Below, in pieces: positions 1 through 7,622 of a DNA stretch of 64,000 nt. Each line of letters starts with the position of its first letter. The first letter of the stretch is position 1. A model generated the notes under the pieces. It worked only from the letters and a program-made list of their open reading frames with translations, was not told the origin of the DNA and ran no database searches. Position numbers and translations under genes: made by a program. Source of the stretch: Chloroflexi bacterium UBA4733 (GTDB lineage: Bacteria > Chloroflexota > UBA4733); contig DHIZ01000164.1 of NCBI GenBank assembly GCA_002404055.1, forward strand, positions 20,215-84,214, written 5' to 3'.

Positions 1-589
1 GCGCCGTCTTGCGCCCAAAGGGGCAGGCGCGAGGACGGCTGCCCTTGCCAATCACGTTCACCACACCGCGGTCGAAATCCACATCGGCGAGACGGAGGCC
101 GGCGCATTCCTCTCGACGCAGGCCGATGTCGAGCAGTAGGCGCAGCATTGCAGCATCTCGCCGCTCCTCGAAGCCCTTGCCGTCGCAGGTCTTGAGCAGC
201 CGGCGCAGTTGCTCATCGGTAATCACGTCGGGCGGTGTTTCGGGCACGGTCGGTGGCTTCATGGCCGCCATCGGGGAGGTCTCGATCTCGTCCTCACTTT
301 GCGCCCACTTGAAGAACGCTTGCAAGGCCCTGTAGCGATTGGCAGCGGTGGCCGGCTTCCACTTCTTCAGCATGTCCGCCACGAACGCCTCGACGTACCC
401 CCGCTCGATGCTCTTCACATCCTCTGAGTAGCCCCGTGCCCGTAGGAAGGTGACGAACAGTGTCAACCCCTCGCCGTAGTTGTCGATCGTGCGGGGAGCA
501 CGATTGCCGGCGGCCAAATGGCGCTCAAAGGAAGGGGTGAGGGTGGAAATGGTGGCTAAGCGGACGACTCGGGCCGTGGCTCTAGGCAT
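1..589 (-). CDS. Tyrosine recombinase/integrase, C-terminus beyond the left edge
   Basis: Site-specific recombinase of the phage-integrase/Xer superfamily. The frame starts at ATG 589, has GGAG about 10 bases upstream, and is still open at base 1, so about 196 N-terminal residues are visible. An N-terminal SAM-like core-binding domain (about residues 18-105) is followed by the start of the catalytic domain. The first catalytic arginine is R158 in GLRREECAGL, and the beta-hairpin lysine is near residue 182 (VIGKGSRPR). The rest of the active site (H-x-x-R, H/W, Y) lies outside the window. The gene sits 117 bp from the 3' end of a tRNA-Lys gene and reads away from it, the usual layout of a tRNA-targeting integrative element. 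A chromosomal Xer protein is the alternative. Confidence 0.85.
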   Translation of the reverse strand, partial: MPRATARVVRLATISTLTPSFERHLAAGNRAPRTIDNYGEGLTLFVTFLRARGYSEDVKSIERGYVEAFVADMLKKWKPATAANRYRALQAFFKWAQSEDEIETSPMAAMKPPTVPETPPDVITDEQLRRLLKTCDGKGFEERRDAAMLRLLLDIGLRREECAGLRLADVDFDRGVVNVIGKGSRPRACPFGRKTA

Positions 590-682
590 AAAAGGCACTC
601 CAAAATTTTGTCCAATAAGAGTGTGAAGCAGCGCTGCGGCCAGTATACCAGATGTCGATCCGTACAGTTAGTGTGTGTAGTT

Positions 683-700
683 CCCTCTGGTAGCAGAGGG
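683..700 (-). terminator. Hairpin just downstream of tRNA-Lys
   Basis: Perfect 7-bp inverted repeat, CCCTCTG / CAGAGGG with a 4-base loop, starting 6 bases beyond the tRNA 3' end. There is no clear U-tract on either strand, so its role as a terminator or processing hairpin for the tRNA transcript is inferred from position. Confidence 0.35.
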
Positions 701-705
701 ATTAG

Positions 706-778
706 TGAGGGCACAGGGACTCGAACCCTGGACACGCTGATTAAAAGTCAGCTGCTCTACCGACTGAGCTATACCCCC
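706..778 (-). tRNA. tRNA-Lys (anticodon TTT)
   Basis: The reverse complement folds as a 73-nt cloverleaf. The acceptor arm GGGGGTA pairs with TGCCCTC (one G-T at each of two positions), the D-arm carries AGCTCAGTCGGTAGAGC, the anticodon loop is CTTTTAA (anticodon TTT, lysine), and the T-arm is CAGGGTTCGAGTCCCTG. The discriminator base is A and CCA is not encoded. Its 3' end faces the recombinase gene at the left edge, so the 3' half of this tRNA is a candidate attachment site. Confidence 0.95.
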
Positions 779-870
779 AACAATTTCTTCTGAGTGTACC
801 GCCTCAGGGGTGGAAATGGACGTGCCCTTGTGGTTCTCCAGGTCCATTGTCTCCGGTTCACCCTGATCTC

Positions 871-3195
871 TCACTCCAGCGTCACTGTCTTCCCATTGGA
901 CAGCAGTTGCACCATCCCGACTTGATCGGTCCGTAGCACTTGCACAACTCCGAAATCCGCTGCGCTCGTTTTCGGCACCAGGGCGGCAGCCAGAATAATG
1001 TTCGGCTGCACCGCGGCGAAGAAGGCCGGGTCAAGGGCGCCGACCGCCGCGCCGCGCGGCGCAATGAGGATCGCCGCTCGGAGTGACGAGTCGGTGAGCA
1101 GCGCCTGGCGTTGGTCAGCAGGCGAGAGCGCAGCGGCATCCAGCAGCGTGATGGCGCCAATGTGGAGGAAAACCAGCAAATGGGGTGTACTGGCGGCGCC
1201 AATGGGCAGCGCATCGACGATCACGCCGCCGCGGGAACGGAACTCGGCGGTAGCCGGAGGCATGACCGTCAAGGTGCTCGAAGGGAGGCCGGTACGAAGG
1301 TTGACAGCGGTCAGGGAGGGGTGCGCCGCCGGAACCGGTACAAGCACTTGACCGAACCCATAGCGGGTGGCGAGATCAACCGCCGCTCCAGCGTGGGTGG
1401 CTTCCGTGCCCGTCAGTACCAGCACGTCGAGGGAGCGCGTCCAGAAAGGGAGGATCGTCCCAAGCTGCGCCGACAACGCCTGCTTGCCAGCGCCGACGTC
1501 GATGAGGACGCTCTGGCCTGTGACGTCGCGGACCAGGAGCGCGTCGCCTGTTCCTACATCCAGAAACGTCAACTCGGCCTGGGCCGGCGGGGCGCCACGC
1601 AGCAGGTAGACGACCGCCAGCAGCAGGGTCAATCCACAACTCATGGTCAGTCGGGCAGCCAGGGTGAGCCGTTCTGGGCGCCGCGCGACGGACAACGGCT
1701 CCGGCAAGGCCGGCAGCAGCGCGAGGCAGCCGGCGTAGTAGAACAAGGCGAATCCGGCACCCACTGCCGGCGCCGCCACCGCTCCGCCGGGAAACCGGGC
1801 GAGTAGTTGCACCGCCGCGATCATATAGGCAAGAAAGCCGAAAGCTGCCAGGCCGGCGAGGTGCGCCAACAACGGTGAGATGGCGCCGGCTACGGCGACC
1901 AACGCCCCAGCGGCCATGGCGGCCGGCAGTACCGGCAGGCAGATCAGGTTGGCCAGCGGCGCAATCAACGACACCTGATGGAAGCCCACCATCGTCACCG
2001 GCAACGTGGCGACCTGCGCCGCCAGCGTCACCCCCACCGGCTCCGCCAGCCAGCCCGGCAGCCGGTGCAACCAGACCTCGAAGCGCGGCTGCAGCAAGAG
2101 GATGCCCGCCGTCGCGCCAGCGGAAAGCTGAAAGCCGCTATCCCCCAGCACCGCCGGCTGGAAGGCGACCATTCCCGCCGCCGCCAGTGTCAGACCTTGC
2201 AGGGAAGCCGTCGGTCGCCCGGCCAGCAAGGCTCCCAACGCCAGCCCCCACATGAGGCCGGCACGCAGGCCGGCACGCAGGCCGGCCGGCGTGGCGCCCG
2301 TGAGCAAGATGTAGATCGCTACGCCGACCAGAGCCGGAATGGCAGCGCGACGCCTGCCAAGTAGAGGCGTACACAGCCCGAGCAGCGAGCCACCAACGAT
2401 CGCGACTTTGAAGCCGCTCGTTGCCACAATGTGAATCATGCCGGTCCGGATGAAGTCCGGCGTGAGCGTCGAGAACGTAGCGGAACGCGTGCCGATCAGG
2501 ATGGCGCGCTGTAAGGAAGCTTCCGGCTCCGGTAGCGCCGCCTGCAACTCGGCGGCGATGCGCTCACGGAGGGCAAAGATCGCCGCGTGCAGCGGATCCC
2601 CGGCGCCATTGCTCAGGAGGGTGATGCGGGCATACGTCATGCTGCTACGAACCCCCTGCCGGGCTAGATAGTCGCGATAGTCGAAGCCCGGTAAGATCGG
2701 CGGCGCCTGCGCAGTGCCGCGCACGTCGAGCACGTCGCCGTAGGCGTAGGACTGCGTCAGGGGGACGCGCAGCTGCAACGTGCCGCTTGCCGGTTGCCAG
2801 GCGGGATTATTGCGTCCGCCACCAACGGTGGCCAGGACTCGCACACGCACCAGCGCCGAACGTTCCCGCACGTCCGGTTCCTCCGCCACCACGCCTTGCA
2901 GCTCGACAAATCGCCCGTTGAAGGCCGAGATGTCATCCGGCGCCAGCGTTCCCGCCGCCTGGCTCCGCACGATGGCGGCGAGCAGCAGCCAGAGCGCGAC
3001 CGTGACCGGCAGCAAACCAGGACGGACCAACAGTGCCGCCAGCGCGACCACCCCGACCGGCAACAACAGGAGCGGGCGGACGACAGGCGCTGCCGGCGCG
3101 AGAGCGACTCCCGCCAGCAGCGCCAGCGAGGGCCAGAGCAGCGGGGATCGCCGCAGTCGCTCTTCGACAGCCTCCAGCGCCATTGAGGGACTCAC
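871..3195 (-). CDS. comEC: ComEC/Rec2-family competence membrane protein
   Basis: Polytopic membrane channel for uptake of transforming single-stranded DNA, 774 residues, a normal ComEC length. Several N-terminal membrane helices and a DUF4131-like soluble segment are followed by the Competence transmembrane domain (about residues 225-500, starting near GTRSATFSTLTPDFIRTG, which includes the usual G-T/Q-x...F...G-x-x-H-I-V-A-T-S-G pattern: HIVATSGFKV). The C-terminal metallo-beta-lactamase-like domain starts near AELTFLDVGTGDALLV. Its metal-binding HxHxDH motif is absent (the position reads LTGTEATHAG, around residue 595), so the domain is probably not a nuclease. The start overlaps the end of comEA by 4 bp, which implies translational coupling. 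Confidence 0.92.
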   Translation of the reverse strand: MSPSMALEAVEERLRRSPLLWPSLALLAGVALAPAAPVVRPLLLLPVGVVALAALLVRPGLLPVTVALWLLLAAIVRSQAAGTLAPDDISAFNGRFVELQGVVAEEPDVRERSALVRVRVLATVGGGRNNPAWQPASGTLQLRVPLTQSYAYGDVLDVRGTAQAPPILPGFDYRDYLARQGVRSSMTYARITLLSNGAGDPLHAAIFALRERIAAELQAALPEPEASLQRAILIGTRSATFSTLTPDFIRTGMIHIVATSGFKVAIVGGSLLGLCTPLLGRRRAAIPALVGVAIYILLTGATPAGLRAGLRAGLMWGLALGALLAGRPTASLQGLTLAAAGMVAFQPAVLGDSGFQLSAGATAGILLLQPRFEVWLHRLPGWLAEPVGVTLAAQVATLPVTMVGFHQVSLIAPLANLICLPVLPAAMAAGALVAVAGAISPLLAHLAGLAAFGFLAYMIAAVQLLARFPGGAVAAPAVGAGFALFYYAGCLALLPALPEPLSVARRPERLTLAARLTMSCGLTLLLAVVYLLRGAPPAQAELTFLDVGTGDALLVRDVTGQSVLIDVGAGKQALSAQLGTILPFWTRSLDVLVLTGTEATHAGAAVDLATRYGFGQVLVPVPAAHPSLTAVNLRTGLPSSTLTVMPPATAEFRSRGGVIVDALPIGAASTPHLLVFLHIGAITLLDAAALSPADQRQALLTDSSLRAAILIAPRGAAVGALDPAFFAAVQPNIILAAALVPKTSAADFGVVQVLRTDQVGMVQLLSNGKTVTLE

Positions 3196-3812
3196 TGCAC
3201 GCTGAGGCGCGCGCGGATTTTAGCTAGTTCAGTCTTGTGCAGCCCCGCTTTGACCAGGTCATCGACTGTGGCGTACTGACCGTTTTGCTGCCGGTAGGCG
3301 ACGAGCTTGTCGGCGGTGACCTTGCCGATCCCCGGCATTGCCCGAAAATCGCCGGACGTTGCGGTGTTGATGTTCAGCAGCCAGACGCCTTGCGGCGTCG
3401 GCGTGGCGCCGCCGGACCCACTGGCGCTGCGGCCGCTGCGCGTCGGTACCGGTGTCGCCTCGCCCAGGTGCGGTACAGCGAGCTGTTCACCGTCACTGAC
3501 CGGGGCGGCCAGGTTGACGTGGTCAAGGTCAGCATTGTCCAGCGCACCACCGGCCGCCGTCAGGGCATCCTGGGCCCGGCTGCCGGGCTTGAGCGTGTAC
3601 ACCCCGGGCTTGGTGACAGCGCCGCTGACATACACGACGAGATCCCGCGGCGTCGGCTGCCGCGTGGGAAAGGCGCGCGCCGGCACCGGCGTGGTCAGCA
3701 AAAGGACCGGCACAGCCGATGCCGCCGTCTGGTGCGTCAAGAGAATGGCAGCGCCTAGGAGCAGACCGGCCCCGAGCGCCGCCACTACCCAGCGCCATAT
3801 GCCCGCCACCAC
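3192..3812 (-). CDS. comEA: ComEA-family helix-hairpin-helix DNA-binding protein
   Basis: Membrane-anchored DNA receptor of the competence machinery, 206 residues. It has one N-terminal membrane helix (about residues 7-28), a SLBB-like domain (VYVSGAVTKPGVYTLKPGSR, about 60-115), a low-complexity Ser/Gly/Pro/Thr linker, and a C-terminal helix-hairpin-helix pair (NINTATSGDFRAMPGIGKVT, then VDDLVKAGLHKTELAKI). This is the standard ComEA order. It is upstream of and overlaps comEC, forming a two-gene operon. DNA passed by ComEA would enter through ComEC. No pilus genes are in the window. Confidence 0.92.
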   Translation of the reverse strand: MVAGIWRWVVAALGAGLLLGAAILLTHQTAASAVPVLLLTTPVPARAFPTRQPTPRDLVVYVSGAVTKPGVYTLKPGSRAQDALTAAGGALDNADLDHVNLAAPVSDGEQLAVPHLGEATPVPTRSGRSASGSGGATPTPQGVWLLNINTATSGDFRAMPGIGKVTADKLVAYRQQNGQYATVDDLVKAGLHKTELAKIRARLSVQ

Positions 3813-3958
3813 TTGCCGTGCCTCCCCACACGCTCGCGCCTGCTGACTGGAAATGGATGGTAGCGTATCGCGCGTCGGTTGTCACGTAAGGAAGCCGGTG
3901 GGGGTGCGTCGCCGCCTTTTGCAAACGACCGAACGTTGTAGGACCCAGAGGGTACCCT

Positions 3959-4032
3959 GCCCCCGTGCCTGCCCTGTCCCGGATGCAAACATCGATCGCT
4001 GGTCGCAAGGCGAGCAGGGCAGGCACGGGGGC
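3959..4032. repeat. 18-bp perfect inverted repeat, REP-like intergenic element
   Basis: The arms at 3959-3976 and 4015-4032 are exact reverse complements (18 bp) around a 38-base loop, in the gap between comEA and rnhB. The right end continues into CCTGCCCCTACGAC (4032-4045), and the same 14-mer recurs at 8639-8652 upstream of the E1alpha gene. That suggests a dispersed palindromic element rather than a gene-specific terminator. Confidence 0.6.
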
Positions 4033-4042
4033 CTGCCCCTAC

Positions 4043-4073
4043 GACGCCCTTTTGCTTCGCAAAACTCGGCGTC
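4043..4073 (-). terminator. Stem-loop at the end of rnhB
   Basis: Imperfect stem: GACGCC (4043-4048) pairs with GGCGTC (4068-4073), and inside it TTTTGC (4050-4055) pairs with GCAAAA (4059-4064) around a TTC loop. It overlaps the rnhB stop codon. An intrinsic terminator is plausible, but no clean U-run follows. Confidence 0.35.
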
Positions 4074-4749
4074 ACCCCGCGCCTGTTGCCAGCGTTGACC
4101 GCAGAAAGCGCAGGCGATGATGCGGCGTCGCACCCAACCGGCGCAGCGCGGCGCGATGTTCGGCGGTGAGGTAGCCGGCGTTGTGCTCCCAACCGTAGCC
4201 GGGGTGGTGGGCCGCCAGCAGGCGGAGCAAACGGTCTCGCGCTACCTTTGCCACCACCGAGGCACAGGCGATGGAGAGGCAAAGGGCGTCGCCATCGACG
4301 ATGGCGGTGCAACGCTCGCCCGCCAGCTCTTTCATCGGCAAGCCGTCGATCACAGCATGTTCCCAGGCACCGGCGCGCCGTAGCGCCCGCTGCATCGCCA
4401 GCGCCGTCGCCCCGCGCACGTTGAGCCGCTCAATCTCCTGAATTGACGCCGCTCCCAGGGCAACGGTTACGGCTACGTCATGTATGGCGATCGACAACTG
4501 CACCCGTGCCGTCGCAGACAGCACCTTGGAATCGCGCACGGCATCCAACCCGCGGAAGCCCACCGGCAGGACCACAGCCGCCGCCACGACCGCGGAAACG
4601 GCGGCCCCGCGGCCAACCTCGTCGACACCGGCCACGTAGCGGATACCAGCGGACCACAGCCGCTCTTCCTGCTCCATCGTCGGACGGAGGTGCATCGCCA
4701 AAGGTACTCCCGCCATGGTTGCCTGGCGACGGAAAGGTGCATCCGGCAA
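4072..4749 (-). CDS. rnhB: Ribonuclease HII
   Basis: Endonuclease that removes misincorporated ribonucleotides and cleaves the RNA of RNA-DNA hybrids in the cytoplasm. In its 225 residues the family signature AGVDEVGRGA carries the first two metal ligands (D43, E44). Others lie in the VIDGLP segment and in VVAKVARDR. The C-terminal GYGWEHNAGY motif is typical of HII enzymes. A methionine at residue 12 or 19 is a possible alternative start. The gene begins 12 bp after the rplS stop, a common bacterial pairing, so the two are probably cotranscribed. Confidence 0.93.
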   Translation of the reverse strand: MPDAPFRRQATMAGVPLAMHLRPTMEQEERLWSAGIRYVAGVDEVGRGAAVSAVVAAAVVLPVGFRGLDAVRDSKVLSATARVQLSIAIHDVAVTVALGAASIQEIERLNVRGATALAMQRALRRAGAWEHAVIDGLPMKELAGERCTAIVDGDALCLSIACASVVAKVARDRLLRLLAAHHPGYGWEHNAGYLTAEHRAALRRLGATPHHRLRFLRSTLATGAG

Positions 4750-4761
4750 GTGTGGCCCAAG

Positions 4762-5208
4762 TTACTCGGCGCTCGTTTCGCTCGTGGGCTGCTCTTCCGT
4801 CGCCGCGTCCTCTGCCGGTGTGGCCGCCTCACCAGCCGCACGTGGCGCGACACGGGCGCGGGAGACGCGCAGTTCGCGGACACGGGCGCGCTTGCCGACA
4901 CGATCACGCAGGTAGTACAACTGGGCCTGGCGTACCTCGCCGTGGCGCAGGATCTCGATACGCTCCAGACGGGGCGAGTGCAACAGGAAGGTGCGCTCGA
5001 CGCCGATACCGTGCGTCAAGCGGCGCACAGTAAAGTCGGTCTCCAGGCCGCCCTTGCGCACGCGCATGACGACGCCTTCAAAGGGCTGGATACGCTCGCG
5101 GGCGCCCTCCACGACGCGCACGTGTACACGCACAGTGTCGCCGGGACGCAGATTGACGACCTTGGGGTTGAGATGGCGCTCTTGAATCGCCTGAATCAGT
5201 GGGTGCAT
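4762..5208 (-). CDS. rplS: 50S ribosomal protein L19
   Basis: Large-subunit ribosomal protein at the 30S-50S interface. The conserved core covers residues 1-115 ([79 protein letters not shown]). An Ala/Glu/Thr-rich tail of about 30 residues extends beyond the usual L19 end, as in several GC-rich phyla. It heads the rplS-rnhB operon and is preceded by a perfect hairpin immediately before the ribosome-binding site AGGAG, which could support autoregulation. Confidence 0.95.
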   Translation of the reverse strand: MHPLIQAIQERHLNPKVVNLRPGDTVRVHVRVVEGARERIQPFEGVVMRVRKGGLETDFTVRRLTHGIGVERTFLLHSPRLERIEILRHGEVRQAQLYYLRDRVGKRARVRELRVSRARVAPRAAGEAATPAEDAATEEQPTSETSAE

Positions 5209-5220
5209 CTATTCTCTCCT

Positions 5221-5250
5221 GCACGACGGCATCGAGCTGAGACGTCGTGC
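5221..5250 (-). promoter_or_regulatory. rplS leader hairpin
   Basis: In the rplS mRNA, GCACGACG and CGTCGTGC (perfect 8-bp arms, 14-base loop) fold directly upstream of AGGAGAGAATAG-ATG. The 3' arm abuts the Shine-Dalgarno sequence, so folding could affect ribosome access. This position is typical of ribosomal-protein leader elements. No match to a known L19 leader is claimed. Confidence 0.45.
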
Positions 5251-5290
5251 CTCCTGCCCAACCGAGGAGTGTAGCACATCAAGGTCTCTA

Positions 5291-6637
5291 TCAATATAGC
5301 TCGCACGTTGGCCCGATCACCTCCAGCCAGTGCTTCACCTGGCCCATAAAGCGGCCGGCGGTCAGACCGTCGAAGGCGCGGTGATCGAAGGTCAGGCAGG
5401 CAAACATCATGGAGCGGATGGCGACGCTGTCGTGCCCTTCCGCATCGGTGAGCACCACCGGCCGTTTGACGATGGCTTCTGTTGTCATAATGCCGGCTTG
5501 CGGTTGGGGAATGATCGGTGTCGAGATGATCGTCCCCACCGCGCCGGTATTGTTGACGGTGAAGGTTGCACCGCTCAACTCGTCAGCGCGCAAGGACCCG
5601 GCACGCGCGCGTACCGCGAGGTCGTGAATGCCGGCGGCGATGCCGACCAGACTCAGGCGATCGGCGTGCCGCAAGACCGGCGCCACCAGGACATCGCTCC
5701 CCGGCTCCCGCCCGCCATCTACGGCCACCGGGATGCCGATATGGACATCGGCGTGGGCCAGAATGCCGTCAATCGTGAAGGAAACGTTGACGGCCGGGTA
5801 GGCGCGTAGCGCGGCAGTGACGGCTTTCACGGCGAACGGCAAGTAGGTCAGGTCCACACCGGTACGACTGCGGAATGCGTCGCGCACTGCTGCGCGCCGT
5901 CGCACGATCCCGGTCATGTCCACCTCGAACACGGCAGTGGCATCCGGCACCTGCTGTCGGCTCTGCGTCAGCCGCTCCGCGATGATCCGACGGACGGCGG
6001 TGAGGGGGACGAGGCTCGCAGGGGTCGAGGGCTGGGGGTCGGGGGTCGGGGACCAGGGGTCGAGGGTCAGGGGTCGAGAATCTGGGATCTGGGATCGGAG
6101 TTGTGCGGTGGCAGCGGCCTCTTGATGCGCCTGGAGGTCCTCGCGGCGGACACGGCCGCCGAAGCCGGCGCCCTGCACGGCGCTGAGAGCGATGCCCTGT
6201 TGGGCCGCCAGCCGACGCACCAACGGCGTGCTGCGCTGGCGGGCTGCCTCTTCGCGGGTGCCGGAGGTCGGGGGTCGGAGATCAGGGAGAGGAGGCGCCG
6301 GCTGGGTACCAGCCTGCGCAGCGCGTGTCGAACCCGGTGCGGACGAAGGCTGTTTCGGATCGGGGTACCCCTCTCTGGCCCCCGGCTCCTGGGCCCCGAC
6401 CCCCGAGAGCACAGCAATCGGCGTGTTCACCGGCACCGTCTGGCCGGGCTGGACGAGAATCCGAGCGAGGGTGCCGGCGGCGGGGGACGGGATCTCGGCA
6501 GTGACCTTGTCGGTGGAGACTTCGACCAGGGGCTCGTCGCGCTGAACGGCGTCGCCTTCCGCCTTCAGCCAGCGCTCGACGACGCCTTCGGTAACCGACT
6601 CGCCCAGCATCGGCATGATGATGGTGGCAGCGGCCAT
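5291..6637 (-). CDS. Dihydrolipoamide acyltransferase (E2) of a 2-oxoacid dehydrogenase complex
   Basis: Core E2 enzyme that transfers the acyl group from lipoyl-lysine to CoA, 448 residues. The lipoyl domain (1-78) has the lipoylated lysine K44 in EVSTDKVTAE. The peripheral-subunit-binding domain is near residues 136-172 (TPLVRRLAAQQGI...GGRVRREDL). The catalytic domain ends with the HxxxDG active-site motif DHRAFDG. Both inter-domain linkers are unusually long and encoded by low-complexity GGGGTC-like repeats (about 6000-6100 and 6260-6420). It is the last gene of the operon E1alpha-E1beta-E2, one base after the E1beta stop. No E3 gene is present. Substrate (branched-chain versus pyruvate/acetoin) cannot be fixed from E2 alone. 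Confidence 0.9.
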   Translation of the reverse strand: MAAATIIMPMLGESVTEGVVERWLKAEGDAVQRDEPLVEVSTDKVTAEIPSPAAGTLARILVQPGQTVPVNTPIAVLSGVGAQEPGAREGYPDPKQPSSAPGSTRAAQAGTQPAPPLPDLRPPTSGTREEAARQRSTPLVRRLAAQQGIALSAVQGAGFGGRVRREDLQAHQEAAATAQLRSQIPDSRPLTLDPWSPTPDPQPSTPASLVPLTAVRRIIAERLTQSRQQVPDATAVFEVDMTGIVRRRAAVRDAFRSRTGVDLTYLPFAVKAVTAALRAYPAVNVSFTIDGILAHADVHIGIPVAVDGGREPGSDVLVAPVLRHADRLSLVGIAAGIHDLAVRARAGSLRADELSGATFTVNNTGAVGTIISTPIIPQPQAGIMTTEAIVKRPVVLTDAEGHDSVAIRSMMFACLTFDHRAFDGLTAGRFMGQVKHWLEVIGPTCELY

Positions 6638-6638
6638 A

Positions 6639-7622
6639 TCAGTAGCGGGCTAACTGGCGCATTGTGTCCGCTACGCGGTCGACGGTGGGCAGGAAGGCTG
6701 CTTCCAGCGGCGCACTGAAGGGCATGGCCGGCGCGTCCGGCCCGGTCACGCGCATGATCGGCGCATCCAGGAACTCGAAAGCGTCCTCACAGATCGTCGC
6801 CGTGATCTCGCCGGCCAGCCCGCCGGTGCGCGTGTCCTCGTGGACGATCAGGATTTTGCCCGATTCGCGGGCGGCGGCCAGGATCGCTTCCCGGTCCAGC
6901 GGCTGCAGCGTGCGCAGGTCCAGCACCGCGGCGTCAATCCCTTCTATGGCGACGCGCTCTGCCGCTTCCAGGCAGGTATGGACCATCAGGCCGTAGGTGA
7001 TGGCGGTGAGATGCCTGCCCGGCCGCTTGAGGTCGGCGCGCCCCAGGGCAATGGCATTCATGGCAGAGGGGACCTCGCCGCGCAGGCGCCGGTAGGCGCC
7101 CTTGTGCTCGAAATACAGCACAGGGTCGGGGTCGCGGATCGCCGCCAGCAGCAGCCCGCGGGCATCGGCCGGTGTGGAGGGCACGACGACCTTGACACCC
7201 GGCACATGGCAGTAAAACGCCTCTGTGCTCTGGGAGTGGTAGAGCCCGCCGTGTACGCCGCCGCCAAACGGCGCGCGAATGACGATCGGGCAGCCCCAGC
7301 CGCCGTTGGAGCGGTAGCGGATGCGCGCTGCTTCATTGACGATCTGGTCAAAAGCCGGGTGGATATAGTCGGCAAACTGCATCTCCGCGACCGGCAGGAG
7401 ACCGTTGGCGGCGGCGCCGATGGCCACGCCGGCGATGCCCACTTCCGCCAGGGGCGTATCGATCACCCGCTGCTCGCCGTAGGCTTCCAGCAGGCCGCGT
7501 GTGGCCCCGAAGACGCCGCCGCGCCCGGCGACATCTTCACCTAGCACGATCACCCGGCCGTCCCGCGCCATCTCGTCGAACAGGGCGCCGCGGATCGCTT
7601 CAAGGTAGGTCTGGACGGGCAT
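6639..7622 (-). CDS. 2-oxoacid dehydrogenase E1 component, beta subunit
   Basis: Beta subunit of the thiamine-diphosphate-dependent E1 heterotetramer. It has the transketolase pyrimidine-binding domain (VIVLGEDVAGRGGVFGAT, DTPLAEVGIAGVAIGAA, AEMQFADYIHPAFDQ) and the C-terminal transketolase domain (LIVHEDTRTGGLAGEI). ATG 7622 was chosen because GGAGG lies six bases upstream. A start at 7637 is also open. It overlaps the 3' end of E1alpha, consistent with coupled synthesis of the two subunits. About 327 residues, the usual length. Confidence 0.92.
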   Translation of the reverse strand: MPVQTYLEAIRGALFDEMARDGRVIVLGEDVAGRGGVFGATRGLLEAYGEQRVIDTPLAEVGIAGVAIGAAANGLLPVAEMQFADYIHPAFDQIVNEAARIRYRSNGGWGCPIVIRAPFGGGVHGGLYHSQSTEAFYCHVPGVKVVVPSTPADARGLLLAAIRDPDPVLYFEHKGAYRRLRGEVPSAMNAIALGRADLKRPGRHLTAITYGLMVHTCLEAAERVAIEGIDAAVLDLRTLQPLDREAILAAARESGKILIVHEDTRTGGLAGEITATICEDAFEFLDAPIMRVTGPDAPAMPFSAPLEAAFLPTVDRVADTMRQLARY

